DNA of 64,000 bases from NCBI GenBank assembly GCA_036788195.1, contig DAIQNX010000015.1:7450-71449 (forward strand), in the 5' to 3' direction. The position numbers were made by a program, and so were the translations under genes. The notes under the pieces were generated by a model. It saw nothing but the letters and a program-made list of their open reading frames with translations. It searched no databases and was not told where the DNA came from. Positions 8,892-18,800 of this stretch are shown here, piece after piece. Source of the DNA: CALFXN01 sp937957815 (GTDB taxonomy: Bacteria > Synergistota > Synergistia > Synergistales > Aminobacteriaceae). Within the stretch, counting starts at the first letter, position 1; every line of letters starts with the position of its first letter.

Positions 8892-9664
8892 GTCGTTCCG
8901 TTCCCTCCCTGTCGTGCGGTATCCACCGGCAGCGCGAAGTCCCACGTCAGGGGCAGGTGATCCGAGTAGGGGACGTACGGTCGGTGGAACGCGAGCGAAT
9001 GCAGATCCGGCGAGTGGAGCACGTAGTCGAGCTGACGTCGCGGCCAGTCGGCGGGGTAGGTCGGCAGGTCGAGCCGGTTGGCGCTCCGAAGCCCGGTGGC
9101 GCTCAGGAATTCCCTGAGGTCGGTCTTGTCGTTCCGTGTGTTCAGGTCCCCGGCCAGGACGAGAGGTCCCCGGATTTCAGCGACCACGTCGGCGAGTTCA
9201 CGGAACTGGACGCCGCGCGCCTCTCTCCCGAGCGGAAGGTGGACGATGAGAAGCGTAACTCCGTCGAGCGCGACTTCGAGCGCCTGGCGCTTCATGCCGC
9301 GCCTGAGGTCGTGCGTGCGAACGGAGCGGACGGGCAGGCGGCTCACGAGTGCGTTGCCCTGACAGCGGAGGACGGGCGTCCGCATGAGCATCGAGCGGGG
9401 CGAATACTTCGGGGCGAAGACGGCCTGCCAGTCGCCGTCGAGCGCGACGGCGAGCGATTCGGCCTGGCTCTGGCCGCCGCACCGGTACGACCCGCGGTCG
9501 GCTTCGACGAGGATGACGATATCCGGGCGCAGCGTCCCGAGGAAGGTTCCGATGCGCCGGAAGCGCCGCTCGCTCGGGAGAAGGCTTCCCGCGAACGGAA
9601 CGGGCATGTGGTGCAGGGGGCCGGCCCCGGTGGCATAACGGATATTGTACAGAACGAGTCTCAT
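8888..9664 (-). CDS. Endonuclease/exonuclease/phosphatase family protein
   Basis: A 258-residue EEP-fold hydrolase. Visible motifs are the N-terminal MRLVLYNIRYATG (Asn), an Asp-Glu patch IVILVEAD, HLPLG, the catalytic GDLNTRND and the terminal YSDHLPL (Asp-His). Substrates in this superfamily range from nucleic acids to phosphoinositides and sphingomyelin. Coupling to cardiolipin synthase by ATGA suggests a phospholipid or headgroup role, which is only inference. The ATG at 9664 has a GGAGGAAG RBS. The open frame runs upstream to 9877, but that stretch lacks homology-like features. Confidence 0.82.
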   Translation of the reverse strand: MRLVLYNIRYATGAGPLHHMPVPFAGSLLPSERRFRRIGTFLGTLRPDIVILVEADRGSYRCGGQSQAESLAVALDGDWQAVFAPKYSPRSMLMRTPVLRCQGNALVSRLPVRSVRTHDLRRGMKRQALEVALDGVTLLIVHLPLGREARGVQFRELADVVAEIRGPLVLAGDLNTRNDKTDLREFLSATGLRSANRLDLPTYPADWPRRQLDYVLHSPDLHSLAFHRPYVPYSDHLPLTWDFALPVDTARQGGNGTT

Positions 9665-9878
9665 GTCTCTTCCTCCGGATGCGTCGTTGTCTCGGAAGAT
9701 ATGATACAGGAAAAGTCCGGCTCGTTTGCGGCTGCGATCCGAAACGCCACGAAGTGGCCAGAGCATCCATTGTTCGTGATAATGCGGAACGATGTTTCGA
9801 ACCGAAGGATAAACATCGCGTTCACGTATTTTTATCATATGAATTCTCCTAAAAACTCGTGGGCGTGCATTTCGCACG

Positions 9879-9907
9879 TTGTTCCGCCCCCGTGCTGGAT
9901 GTATAAT
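9879..9907 (+). promoter_or_regulatory. Promoter of the ech hydrogenase operon
   Basis: TTGTTC at 9879-9884, a 17-base spacer and a perfect TATAAT at 9902-9907, 46 bases upstream of the first ech ATG. The rest of the 288-base divergent gap (9665-9952) is AT-richer than its surroundings and shows no gene. Confidence 0.7.
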
Positions 9908-9952
9908 CCCGCTTTACCGAAAGAACCACATTTTACGAAAGAAGGTGTTCCC

Positions 9953-11836
9953 ATGATCCCGGCGCTTCTGATCCTTCTGCCCGTTGCGGCCGCCTGCATG
10001 TCTCTCGCGGCGCATACCGCGCGCGGCAGGAAGCTGTGGATCGTATCGGGCGCGTGCGTGACGATCCTGGCGGGGGTCGCCTCCGTCTTCGGGCCGTCCG
10101 CGTCGCTGTCGCTCGGAGGCGCGTCCGTGCCTCTCGCGCTCATTCTCGAGACCCTGCTCGTGACGGTCGTCGTCCTGCTTGCGCGCAGGGAGCGGAGTTC
10201 GCTGCTGTACGCGGGGGCGACGATTCACGCGATCATCCTCGCGGTCACGATCTTCACCGGTCCCTCCGGGGCTCCGGCCGACTTCGTCCTCGATCCTCTG
10301 GCGAAGATCCTGACGGGGATCGTCTCCGTTCTCGGCGCACTCATCGTCCTCTACGCGATCGGCTACATGGAGACCCACGAACGGCATCAGGCGGAGACCG
10401 CCGCCGGAGGAAGGTTTTTTCTCTTCCTGCTGCTCTTTTTCCTCGGATGCATGAACGGCCTCTTTCTGTCCGACTCCTTCGCGTGGCTCGGCGTCTTCTG
10501 GGAGGCGACGACGCTCTGTTCGTACTTCCTGATCCGCTACGAGGGGACGGAGAAGAGCGTCCGCAATGCGACACTCGCGCTGATGATCAACGTCTTCGGC
10601 GGATGCGCGCTCGCGCTCGGCGCGCTGCTCGCGGAGCATGGCGGAGTGGCGTCGCTGTCGCAGCTCGCGGCGCGCGGACTCTTTTCGCCCGTTCCGCTGC
10701 TCTGCGTCGCCGCGTTCGCGAAGGCCGCGCAGTTTCCGTTCCACCGCTGGCTTCTCGGGGCGATGGTCGCGCCGACGCCGGTTTCGGCGCTGCTGCACTC
10801 CGCGACGATGGTCAAGGCCGGACCGTATCTCGCGCTCCGGCTTCTTCCGGCGTTTACGGAGCATGGGGCATTCCTCACGATATGTGCGCTCTACGGCGCG
10901 ATCAATTTCGTCGCGGCGGCCGCCTGCGCGATCAGCCAGAGCGACGCCAAGAAGGTCCTCGCCTATTCGACCGTGTCGAACCTCGGTCTGATGTTCGCGT
11001 GCGCCGCCCTCAACGAACCGCTCGCCTACGCCGCCGCGCTCACGATCCTCGTGTTCCACTCGATCTCGAAGGCGCTGCTCTTCCTGTGCACCGGAACGGT
11101 CGAGCAGGCGATCGGCAGCCGCGACATCGAGGACATGAGCGAGCTTCTGACCGTGATGCCGGTGACGACGACCTTCTCCATCATCAGCATGGCCTCGATG
11201 GTTCTCCCGCCGTTCGGGATGCTCCTGTCGAAGTGGATGGCGATCGAATCCGCCGCGCGGAGTCCCCTCGTTCTCGTCTTCCTCGTTCTCGGGAGCGCCC
11301 TTTCTGTCGTCTTCTGGGTCAAGTGGATCGGTCGGATCGAGATCGGGAGGGCGAACAACGCGGGAGGCGCGGAGCGTATCTCGTCGTGGATGTTCGCGTC
11401 GATGCTCCTTCTCGCGCTCGCGGTTCTCGTCGGAGGCATCTTCTCGGTGCCGTTCCACGAACGGATTCTCGATCCGGTGGCGGCGCGTGTCTTCGAGGCG
11501 ACCGCCGGGACGCGCTTCTCGTGGTCGCTGCTCCAGCAGATGGGAGACTTTCCGCAGTGGATCATCCTGTCGCTGACCGGCGCGGTTTTCGTCGCGTGGG
11601 TGATCACGGTGAACGCCCTGCGCGGCGCGCGTCCCGAGACGCCGTACCTCTGCGGGGCGAACGCGCCCGAGGACGGCCCCTGCTCGTTCCGAGGCCCCGC
11701 CGGGAGCGTATCCGCATCGTTCGTGACGTCGCTCTACCTCCGGAGCGTCTTTTCGGAGCGCCGCATCACTGTCTGGACCGACATGGCCGGGACGGTCCTT
11801 CTCTTTTCGATGCTGGGCCTCGCCCGGCTGATATAG
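9953..11836 (+). CDS. echA: Ech hydrogenase subunit A, ion-pumping NuoL/MrpA-like membrane subunit
   Basis: A 627-residue polytopic protein of the proton-translocating quinone oxidoreductase family. It has the conserved core seen in NuoL/EchA: FLFLLLFFLGCMNGL, LGVFWEATTLCSYFLI (Glu of TM5), AKAAQFPFHRWLLGAM (Lys plus His loop), PTPVSALLHSATMVKAG (broken helix with Lys) and SKALLFLCTGTVEQ (Lys). It should translocate H+ or Na+, driven by ferredoxin-to-proton electron flow. It is the first of six consecutive ech genes, with its own promoter. Confidence 0.92.
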   Translation: MIPALLILLPVAAACMSLAAHTARGRKLWIVSGACVTILAGVASVFGPSASLSLGGASVPLALILETLLVTVVVLLARRERSSLLYAGATIHAIILAVTIFTGPSGAPADFVLDPLAKILTGIVSVLGALIVLYAIGYMETHERHQAETAAGGRFFLFLLLFFLGCMNGLFLSDSFAWLGVFWEATTLCSYFLIRYEGTEKSVRNATLALMINVFGGCALALGALLAEHGGVASLSQLAARGLFSPVPLLCVAAFAKAAQFPFHRWLLGAMVAPTPVSALLHSATMVKAGPYLALRLLPAFTEHGAFLTICALYGAINFVAAAACAISQSDAKKVLAYSTVSNLGLMFACAALNEPLAYAAALTILVFHSISKALLFLCTGTVEQAIGSRDIEDMSELLTVMPVTTTFSIISMASMVLPPFGMLLSKWMAIESAARSPLVLVFLVLGSALSVVFWVKWIGRIEIGRANNAGGAERISSWMFASMLLLALAVLVGGIFSVPFHERILDPVAARVFEATAGTRFSWSLLQQMGDFPQWIILSLTGAVFVAWVITVNALRGARPETPYLCGANAPEDGPCSFRGPAGSVSASFVTSLYLRSVFSERRITVWTDMAGTVLLFSMLGLARLI

Positions 11837-11848
11837 GAGGGGATGCCG

Positions 11849-12706
11849 ATGTCGACGAACGCGACGCCCTTTCCGATGATCCTGCTCCTGCTTCTCGCGG
11901 CCCCGCTGATCGGCGGTCTCCTCACCGGACTCGACCGCAAGCTCACGGCGCGTCTCCAGGGACGCATGGGACCACCCGTTCTCCAGCCCTTCTTCGACCT
12001 CCTCAAGCTCTGTTCGAAGGAAGCGACCTGCCAGTCGCGCCTGCAGGTGCTCTACGCGTACATGTACCTCGGAATGATCGTGATGACGCTCACGCTTCTC
12101 GCGACCGGCCAGGACCTCCTCATGGCGGTGTTCATCCACGCGTTCGGCTCCATCGCGCTCGTTCTCGGCGCGCAGAGCGTCGCATCCCCCTACAGCCGGA
12201 TCGGCGCTCAGCGGCGCATCATGCAGATCCTCGCGTACGAACCCGTACTCGTTCTGCTCGTGATCGGCCTCCACCGGATCACGGGGAGCTTCATGGCGTC
12301 GAGCGTCCCGATGTTGCGCGCGCCGATGCTCTTCCACCTGCCGCTCGTGTGCGTCGCCTTCTTCTTCTGCCTTCTCATCAAGATGGAGAAGTCGCCGTTC
12401 GACATCGCGACGTCGCATCACGCGCACCAGGAACTCGTCAAGGGCATCACGATCGAATACTCCGGGCCGCTGCTCGCGGTGCTCGAAATCGCGCACTACT
12501 ACGAGGTCTTCATGCTCTATGCGATCATCGCGTTCTTCTGGTCGACGAGCCTCGTTCCGGGGCTCCTGCTCGCGGCCGCGTACTTCGTCGCGCAGTGCGT
12601 CGTCGACACGTCGACCGCGCGCCTCGTCCCGCTGCGCGTCGTCTCGTTCATGTGGACGTTCCCGGTGCTCCTCGCGATCACGAACGTCCTGTGGCTCTAT
12701 TTCTGA
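11849..12706 (+). CDS. echB: Ech hydrogenase subunit B, NuoH-like membrane anchor
   Basis: A 285-residue membrane protein with eight or so helices. The NuoH/EchB signatures are KLTARLQGRMGPPVLQPFFD near the N-terminus and FDIATSHHAHQELVKG with the conserved acidic Glu. It anchors the small and large hydrogenase subunits and forms the entry of the ion path. Two in-frame ATGs exist; 11849 is chosen because AGGAGGGG lies six bases ahead, whereas the ATG at 11843 abuts it. It follows echA by 12 bases. Confidence 0.92.
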   Translation: MSTNATPFPMILLLLLAAPLIGGLLTGLDRKLTARLQGRMGPPVLQPFFDLLKLCSKEATCQSRLQVLYAYMYLGMIVMTLTLLATGQDLLMAVFIHAFGSIALVLGAQSVASPYSRIGAQRRIMQILAYEPVLVLLVIGLHRITGSFMASSVPMLRAPMLFHLPLVCVAFFFCLLIKMEKSPFDIATSHHAHQELVKGITIEYSGPLLAVLEIAHYYEVFMLYAIIAFFWSTSLVPGLLLAAAYFVAQCVVDTSTARLVPLRVVSFMWTFPVLLAITNVLWLYF

Positions 12707-12723
12707 GAAGGAGGCGGACTCAC

Positions 12724-13224
12724 ATGACACGAATCCTGTCGCGGTCCCCCTGGTTCGTCCACTATAACTGCAACAGCTGCAACGGGTGCGACATCGAGCT
12801 CCTCGCGTGCCTGACGCCGATGTACGACGTCGAACGCTTCGGCATCCTTCACGCGGGAAACCCGAAGCAGGCGGATATCCTCGTCGTGACCGGGAGCGTC
12901 AACTACAAGAATGCGCCCGTCCTGCGGCAGATCTACGCCCAGATGCGCGAACCGCGCGTCGTCCTCGCGCTCGGCGTGTGCTCCTCGTCGGGCGGCGTCT
13001 TCGCGGGAAGCTACAACGTCTTCGGCGGCATCGACAAGGTCCTTCCGGTCGACGTCTTCGTCCCCGGGTGTCCACCGCGCCCCGAGGCGATCATCGACGG
13101 CTTTCTTCTGGCCGTGAAGAAGCTCGACGAGCGGCACCTCGGGCTCGCCTCGCACGCGCCCGGCAAGGAGCCGATCGTCTTCCGCAGGGAGAGAGGAGAG
13201 GACACCCATGACGCTGCCGTCTGA
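12724..13224 (+). CDS. echC: Ech hydrogenase subunit C, NuoB-like [4Fe-4S] small subunit
   Basis: A 166-residue protein with the proximal cluster ligands of group 4 hydrogenase small subunits: CNSCNGCDIE at the N-terminus, the GVCSSSGG cysteine and VPGCPPRPE. It passes electrons from ferredoxin and EchF to the NiFe site. A strong GAAGGAGGCGG RBS precedes the ATG at 12724. The gene overlaps echD by 17 bases. Confidence 0.93.
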   Translation: MTRILSRSPWFVHYNCNSCNGCDIELLACLTPMYDVERFGILHAGNPKQADILVVTGSVNYKNAPVLRQIYAQMREPRVVLALGVCSSSGGVFAGSYNVFGGIDKVLPVDVFVPGCPPRPEAIIDGFLLAVKKLDERHLGLASHAPGKEPIVFRRERGEDTHDAAV

Positions 13225-13579
13225 GAGAGTCGTCGGAACCGATGATCTCGTGCGGGAGGTGTCCCTGCTGCATACCGAAGGCTACCGGCTCGTCACGGCG
13301 ACCTGCGTGACGCTGCCGGAGGGGTTCGAGTTGCTCTATCACTTCGACCTCGACTACAACCTGCTCACGTTCCGCCTGTCCGTCCCGGCCGGCGCCTCCG
13401 TCCCGAGCCTGACGGGCGTCTACCCGGCCGCGATGCTCGTCGAGAACGAGATCGCGGATCTGTTCGGAATCACGTTCAACGGACTCCATCCGGACTTCAG
13501 AAAGCTGCTGCTCCTCGCGGAAGACGCGCCTCGCGCGCCGCAGGCGGCCCGAGGCGCCGAAAAGGGGGAGCAGGCATGA
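13208..13579 (+). CDS. echD: Ech hydrogenase subunit D, NuoC-like
   Basis: A 123-residue NuoC/30-kDa-type subunit. The conserved part is the YHFDLDYNLLTFRLSVPAG strand region and YPAAMLVENEIADLFGITF, the usual family signature around ENEI.DLFG. It supports the small/large subunit interface. It starts inside echC (17-base overlap) with GAGAGGAGAGG as RBS, and its TGA overlaps the echE ATG. Confidence 0.9.
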   Translation: MTLPSERVVGTDDLVREVSLLHTEGYRLVTATCVTLPEGFELLYHFDLDYNLLTFRLSVPAGASVPSLTGVYPAAMLVENEIADLFGITFNGLHPDFRKLLLLAEDAPRAPQAARGAEKGEQA

Positions 13580-14655
13580 CGAAGCATACGGTCATTCCGT
13601 TCGGCCCGCAGCATCCGGTATTGCCGGAGCCGCTGCAGCTCAGGCTCACGATCGAGGACGGCAGGGTCATCGAGGCCCTTCCGTCGATCGGATATATCCA
13701 CCGAGGGCTCGAAAAGCTCGCCGAGCGCAAGGATTTCATCCAGGACGTATACCTGGTCGAGCGCGTCTGCGGGATCTGCAGCTTCATCCATTCGCAGGCG
13801 TATTGCCAGGGAATCGAGACGCTGCTCGGCATCGAACCGCCCGCGAGGGCGAAGTACCTCCGGGTCTTCTGGGCGGAGCTTCACCGGCTGCACAGCCACC
13901 TGCTGTGGCTCGGCCTCTTCGCGGACTCCTTCGGCTTCGAGTCGCTGTTCATGCAGGTGTGGCGCATCCGCGAGGGGATCCTCGGCCTCATGGAGGCGAC
14001 GGCCGGCGCCCGGATCATGCTGGGAACGTGCTGCATCGGCGGCGTCCGGCGCGACGTCCCGGACGCGGAGTTCAGCGGCATCCGGTCGCGCATCGAATCG
14101 CTCCGCGCGGACTACCTCGAAATTCTGCCCGCCGTTCGGGACGACATCACCGTGAAGACGCGGACCATAGGCGTCGGCGTGTTGTCGGCGGAAGCCGCGC
14201 GCGTCACGGGTGCGGTCGGCCCGGTCGCAAAGGCCTGCGGCATCGCGCTCGACCACCGGACGCGCGGCTACGCCGCGTACGGCGATCTCGACTTCGAGGT
14301 CGTGACGCATACGGAGGGGGACAGTTACGCGCGGATGCTCGTGCGCTGCGAGGAGATCCTGCAGTCGTTCGAACTCGTGGAACAGGCGCTTGCGAAAATG
14401 CCCGCGACGCCGATCGCGACGCCCTTCCGGGGGAATCCCGACGGCGAGACGATCGAGCGCGTCGAGCAACCGCGGGGCGAAGTGATGTATTACCTTCGCG
14501 CCAACGGTTCTCCAATGCTTGACCGGGTGCGGATCCGGACGCCCACATTCGCCAACGTCCCGGCGCTTCTCGCGATGGTTCCGGGGTGCAGCACGTCGGA
14601 CGTCCCTGTGATCATCCTGTCCATCGACCCCTGCATCTCGTGCACGGAGCGATAG
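13576..14655 (+). CDS. echE: Ech hydrogenase subunit E, [NiFe] large subunit
   Basis: A 359-residue NuoD-like catalytic subunit. Both NiFe-ligand pairs are present: RVCGIC (Cys65, Cys68) and the C-terminal DPCISC (Cys353, Cys356). The protein ends three residues later (TER), so there is no C-terminal extension for a maturation endopeptidase, as reported for some group 4 enzymes such as CooH. H2 evolution from reduced ferredoxin is the expected reaction. No hyp maturation genes lie in this window. It is coupled to echD by ATGA. Confidence 0.95.
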   Translation: MTKHTVIPFGPQHPVLPEPLQLRLTIEDGRVIEALPSIGYIHRGLEKLAERKDFIQDVYLVERVCGICSFIHSQAYCQGIETLLGIEPPARAKYLRVFWAELHRLHSHLLWLGLFADSFGFESLFMQVWRIREGILGLMEATAGARIMLGTCCIGGVRRDVPDAEFSGIRSRIESLRADYLEILPAVRDDITVKTRTIGVGVLSAEAARVTGAVGPVAKACGIALDHRTRGYAAYGDLDFEVVTHTEGDSYARMLVRCEEILQSFELVEQALAKMPATPIATPFRGNPDGETIERVEQPRGEVMYYLRANGSPMLDRVRIRTPTFANVPALLAMVPGCSTSDVPVIILSIDPCISCTER

Positions 14656-14657
14656 CC

Positions 14658-14960
14658 ATGATTCCGTTCGTTCGAAACGTATTGAAGAACCTGTTCACGG
14701 GGCCCGCGACGCGCAACTATCCAGCCGCGCCTTCGCCGACGGTCGAAGGGGGCCGTTTCCGCCTGGACATGAATATCGGGGACTGCGTCTTCTGCGGCCT
14801 GTGCGCCCGCAGGTGTCCTGCCGGCGCCATCGAGGTCCGGCGCGACGAGCAGGCGTGGACGCTCGACCCCTACCGCTGCATCCTCTGCGGCGGATGCACG
14901 GAGGTCTGCCCGAAGAAGTGTCTGTCGATGCAGCCCGACTATCGGAAGCCCCGGGAGTAG
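14658..14960 (+). CDS. echF: Ech hydrogenase subunit F, two-[4Fe-4S] ferredoxin-like
   Basis: A 100-residue NuoI-like polyferredoxin with two complete cluster motifs, CVFCGLCARRCP and CILCGGCTEVCP (plus a further Cys in PKKC). It accepts electrons from soluble ferredoxin and passes them to EchC. The start ATG at 14658 follows the echE stop directly. The gene ends only four bases before the stop of the convergent nucleotidyltransferase gene, leaving no room for a terminator between the operons. Confidence 0.92.
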   Translation: MIPFVRNVLKNLFTGPATRNYPAAPSPTVEGGRFRLDMNIGDCVFCGLCARRCPAGAIEVRRDEQAWTLDPYRCILCGGCTEVCPKKCLSMQPDYRKPRE

Positions 14961-14964
14961 CGGT

Positions 14965-15606
14965 TTACGACGATACCGATCTGAGAAGTTCGGCGCCCGC
15001 GGTCCGGAAATACGCCTCCAGATCCCCCCAGGTGACGGAGCGGCGTATTTCCGGCCACGGGTCGCTTTTTGCGTCGTCGAAGTAGGTCAGGCATTTGATC
15101 ATGTGATAGCGGTTGAGGTTCAGTCCCGGAAACTTCTCCCCGAGCCGGTCGTGGAGAAGCCGGAGCGGGAGACCCTGACGGGCGCATTCGTACAGGTCGA
15201 TGAAATCCTTGAGCGCTCCGCGGTCCGAGAGCGCCGTCCACTTCATGAGCGCGATGTCGAGCGGCGACGCGATCGAGAGGCCCGGAAGGTCGTCGGGCGT
15301 CACGAACGGCCGGAGCATCGGATACGTGTAGCGGAGCCACGTGACGCGGCATTCGCCGAGCCAGCCGTGGAACGTCCCGGGCGCCGTCTCCGCGACGCGC
15401 AGGGGACCGAGCTCCCCGAGGCGCGAAGCGAGGGCTGCCGGGGAGAAGTCGTCCGGCGTGAACCAGTCGAAATCGACGGACGTCCGGTGGCCGAAAAGCA
15501 GCGCGAGCCCAGTCCCGCCCGCGAGATAGGCGCCCCCGATCGGCGGGGTCGCGACCAGAAGCCTCAGTACGCGTTTCCGTTCGTCGTCGAGGACATCCCA
15601 AAACAC
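14965..15606 (-). CDS. AbiEii/AbiGii-type nucleotidyltransferase (putative toxin)
   Basis: A 213-residue protein opening FWDVLDDERKRVLRLL, followed by the nucleotidyltransferase signature GGTGLALLFGHRTSVDFDWF (Gly-Gly-Thr and the two catalytic Asp residues) and a basic C-terminal half. AbiEii-like enzymes modify tRNA or other targets and act as toxins with a partner antitoxin. The GTG at 15606 has a GGAGGAGG RBS. It overlaps the upstream DUF6922 gene by 43 bases, the usual two-gene arrangement, and is the last gene after the peptide exporter. Confidence 0.8.
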   Translation of the reverse strand: MFWDVLDDERKRVLRLLVATPPIGGAYLAGGTGLALLFGHRTSVDFDWFTPDDFSPAALASRLGELGPLRVAETAPGTFHGWLGECRVTWLRYTYPMLRPFVTPDDLPGLSIASPLDIALMKWTALSDRGALKDFIDLYECARQGLPLRLLHDRLGEKFPGLNLNRYHMIKCLTYFDDAKSDPWPEIRRSVTWGDLEAYFRTAGAELLRSVSS

Positions 15607-15881
15607 CGCATCTCCTCCTCCCGAAGTCCGAAAAAACTCTGCCAGCAGCGGGCCGTCTTGCGCGACAGCCTGCGGCTTTCGCACACGACGGCCTTTACGC
15701 TCCTCGCTCCGTACGTCCGGAAGATCCAGCGGACGTGCGTTTCGTCCCCTTCGTTGAGAAGCCGCTCGATGATGAACGCGGCGTGTCCGCGGACGTCGAG
15801 CGACTCCCACGCCGCATCCCAGAAGAGGGGACGGAATTCTTCGGGGATCCTCGTTTCTTCGGTCATCGGGAGCGGCGTCAT
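15564..15881 (-). CDS. DUF6922-like protein, putative antitoxin partner of the nucleotidyltransferase
   Basis: A 105-residue protein with the pattern PEEFRPLFWDAAWESLDV, HAAFIIERLLNEGDE and WIFRTYG...RRLSRKTARCW, which I recognise as a DUF6922-type helical protein commonly found just upstream of AbiEii-like nucleotidyltransferases. The likely role is antitoxin and autorepressor, by analogy. The ATG at 15881-15879 overlaps the stop of the exporter ABC gene as ATGA, so it is translationally coupled to a peptide-export operon, which is unexpected. Confidence 0.7.
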   Translation of the reverse strand: MTPLPMTEETRIPEEFRPLFWDAAWESLDVRGHAAFIIERLLNEGDETHVRWIFRTYGARSVKAVVCESRRLSRKTARCWQSFFGLREEEMRCFGMSSTTNGNAY

Positions 15882-18800
15882 GGCTTTCCGCCTGCCTCTC
15901 CCGCGACTGCGTGTCCGGACGAATCGAGCATCTGCCGTTTCGCGAGCGAGCGGAAGAGTCCGCCCTGGGCCATGAGTTCGCCGAACGTTCCCTCCTCGAC
16001 GATGCCTCCCCGGTCCATCAGGACGATCCTGTCCGCGCGGACGATCGTCGAAAGCCTGTGTGCCACGACGATTCGCGTCGCGTCGATCCGCTCGAGACTT
16101 CGCGAAATCTTCGCCTGCGTTCTGTTGTCGAGCGCCGACGTGGCTTCGTCGAACATGAGAACCCGCGGATGTCCTGCGACCGCGCGCGCGATCAGCAGGC
16201 GCTGCTTCTGCCCGCCCGAGAGCGTTCCGGCTCCCTCGCTGACGATCGTGTGGAGGCCCATCGGCATCGCCTCGATTTCCTCCGTCAGTCCCGCGATGTC
16301 GATCGCCTCGCGGACCTGGTCGAGCGAAAGGGCCCTGGAACACCGGACATTCGTCGCGATGTCGCCCGAGAGCAGCCCCCCGTCCTGGAGGACGACGCCG
16401 AGCGAGCTGCGGAGCTTCTTCATGTCGAGGTCGTTCAGGTCCTTGCTGTCGTAGAAGATCGAACCCATGTCCGGCGTCTCGAATCCGAGCAGGAGACGCA
16501 GCAGCGTGGACTTCCCCGACCCTGACGGACCGACGACGGCGAGAAATTCTCCGGCCCTGACGTGAAGGCTGAAATCCCGGAGGATCGGCCGGCCGGACGT
16601 CTCGGCGACCGGCCGTTCCCGTCCGCTTCTCCGCACCTGCGCGAGCGGGTAACTGAAAGTGACGTTTTCGATGTCGATCCGTCCCGTGATCTTGCCCGGA
16701 TCCGTCTTGCCCTGTCCCGACTCGGGATACGCGTCGAGGATCGGCTGGAGATTTTCGAGCCCCGGAAGAGTTCCCGCCAGGAGCGCGGCGGACGAAAGAC
16801 AGCTCATGCAGGCGACCTGGAGCGTTCCCCATGCCGAGAAAAACGCGAGAAGAGTCCCGGTATTCCATTGCGCGCCGGTTTCGTGGCGCAGGGAGATCCC
16901 CGCGAGGACGGCGAGCGTCGCGACGAATGGAAATACCGTCATTGCGCGCGAGAGGCGATCGAGGTCTTTCCGGACCCCGGTCGCGATGCTGCGCTGGCGG
17001 CTGAAGAGGGCCGCCCAGCGTCCGAAAGCCCTGTTCTCGGCTCCCGTCGTCCGGAGTTTCGCGATCCCCGAGAGGATCTGGAACGTGAGCCCCGACGTCC
17101 TGTTCTGCATTTCGGTCACGCGCCGCGTTCCGTCGATCTGCCGCCGCCCGGTGCGCCACGCGAGCGCGAGGAGCGCGAGGAGACACGCGAGTCCCGTGAG
17201 TGCCGACCTCCAGTCGAGCCAGAGACACTGCGCGAACGGAAAGAGGACGAAAAGGACGTTGATCCTGAAGAGTCTGAGTGCGGCGGTCGCCGATCGCCGC
17301 ACGAGGAAGAGGCCGATGCCCCGGTTGACGAGGTCGCCCGCCTGGAAGCGCGAGAAGAATTTGACGGGGAGCCGGAGGATGCGGTCCCAGATTCCCGTCA
17401 TGATGCGGTGCGACAGACGCGTTTCCATGCGCGCGAGCGAAAGTTCGCGCGCGAACCGCAACAGCCCCGTGGATACGGCCACCGCAAAGAGGAGCAGCAG
17501 GAATTGGAGCAGGCGGGATCGGTCGCCGCGCGGGATGACGTCGTTCGCGACGATGCCGATGATCGCCGGGGGAAGGAGCGTCAGCGCCGCCATGAGAATC
17601 TCGAGCGACGTCACGAAGAACCCTTCGCCCCTGAAGAGCATCGACAGGAACGCCCCCGTCGTCGTTCCGTCGTGTCCCGTCCGTGTCGAAAAGAGCTGCC
17701 GGAGCGACATCGGTTCCGCGGGCAGGGGGGCGTAGATCTGCCACGCCGTGTCGCCAAGAAGCGCGGCGGTCGCGTCGTCGAGAGGACGCAATCCGTTCGC
17801 GGCGTCCCAGATCCGGTACGAATCGTTCCGGGCCTTGCCCCGGATTCCGGGGAACGGAGCGCACGAACCGGGCCGCGGCGGAATCAGCGCGACCGGAACC
17901 GGACGGGATCGTCTCCCTTCGGTCCCGGATGCGGAGTCCCGGAGCCACGCGACGAGCGGAGCCCCGTCCTCCTTCCACCACGTTCCGACGAGGCGGACTT
18001 CCCGGATGCGCAGATCCGCCTCGTCGGCGATGTCCTGGAAATCTTCGGGCTGAACGTCCTCCCGATGGGAGGGAATCGGGATTCCCTGGAGCGCGAGAAT
18101 TCTGTTGAACGCCGCCCTGAGGTGCGCGACCCGGTCCGCCTGACCGGACTGCGTCTTCGCCTCCCCGGGCTCCGTGACGCGGGAGGAGACGGGGAGCGAT
18201 GAGCAGAGGTCGGAATAGGCCCCCGCGAACGATTCCTCGTCGGCTTTCTGCGCGGAGCGGAGCGCGCCGAGGTCGTCGGCGGCCCGGAGACGCGCGTTCA
18301 TCGAGAGGAGCGAACCGACCATCGAATACCATGCGTCGAGAGATGTCTCGAAGTCGCCGGACGAGAGCATCCCGGCCGTCGTCAGCACGCTCGCGCCGCA
18401 TTTCTCCTGGGCGACGATCCAGCAGTTGTGGGGGAGGGGGAAGAAGACGTCTCCGGGCGGCGGCTCCGTGTCGACATAGAGTGCGTTGACCGGGGACTCC
18501 GTTTCGCCCGCGAGGCGGACCCATACGACGGCATCCCCGTCGGGAGCCGCCGGGGCGTCGGGAGGGATCTCGGTGCCGCCGCCGGCGGGAGGGATTCGTA
18601 CCTTGATCCGCGGCAGCGGAACGATATCCTTGACGATGCCGCGTCCGAACAGTTCGAGGAAGCGGTCGATTTCCGCCGCGGCCGCGGAAAGTGCGTCTTT
18701 GCCGGAACGCGCGGACGCAAGGTACTCGGCGCGCGAACACCTGAGAACCCTCGTCCCGGGAATGCCGCCCGCGATGAGGCCGTTCGAGCTTCCCGCTCCC

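Noticed and set aside
9665..9877. In-frame N-terminal extension of the EEP-family gene
   Set aside because: A GGAGGAAG RBS sits right before the internal ATG at 9664, and the family normally begins at that point. The extension lacks any fold-like pattern.
10036..12723. Long plus-strand open frame running into echC
   Set aside because: Its upstream part is an Arg-rich out-of-frame reading of echA/echB. Only the part from the ATG at 12724 is a real gene.
9914..12730. A 938-codon open frame on the minus strand opposite the ech genes
   Set aside because: Composition is dominated by Arg, Glu, Asp and His with no domain pattern, the typical antisense shadow of GC-rich coding DNA. The plus strand encodes clear EchA and EchB.
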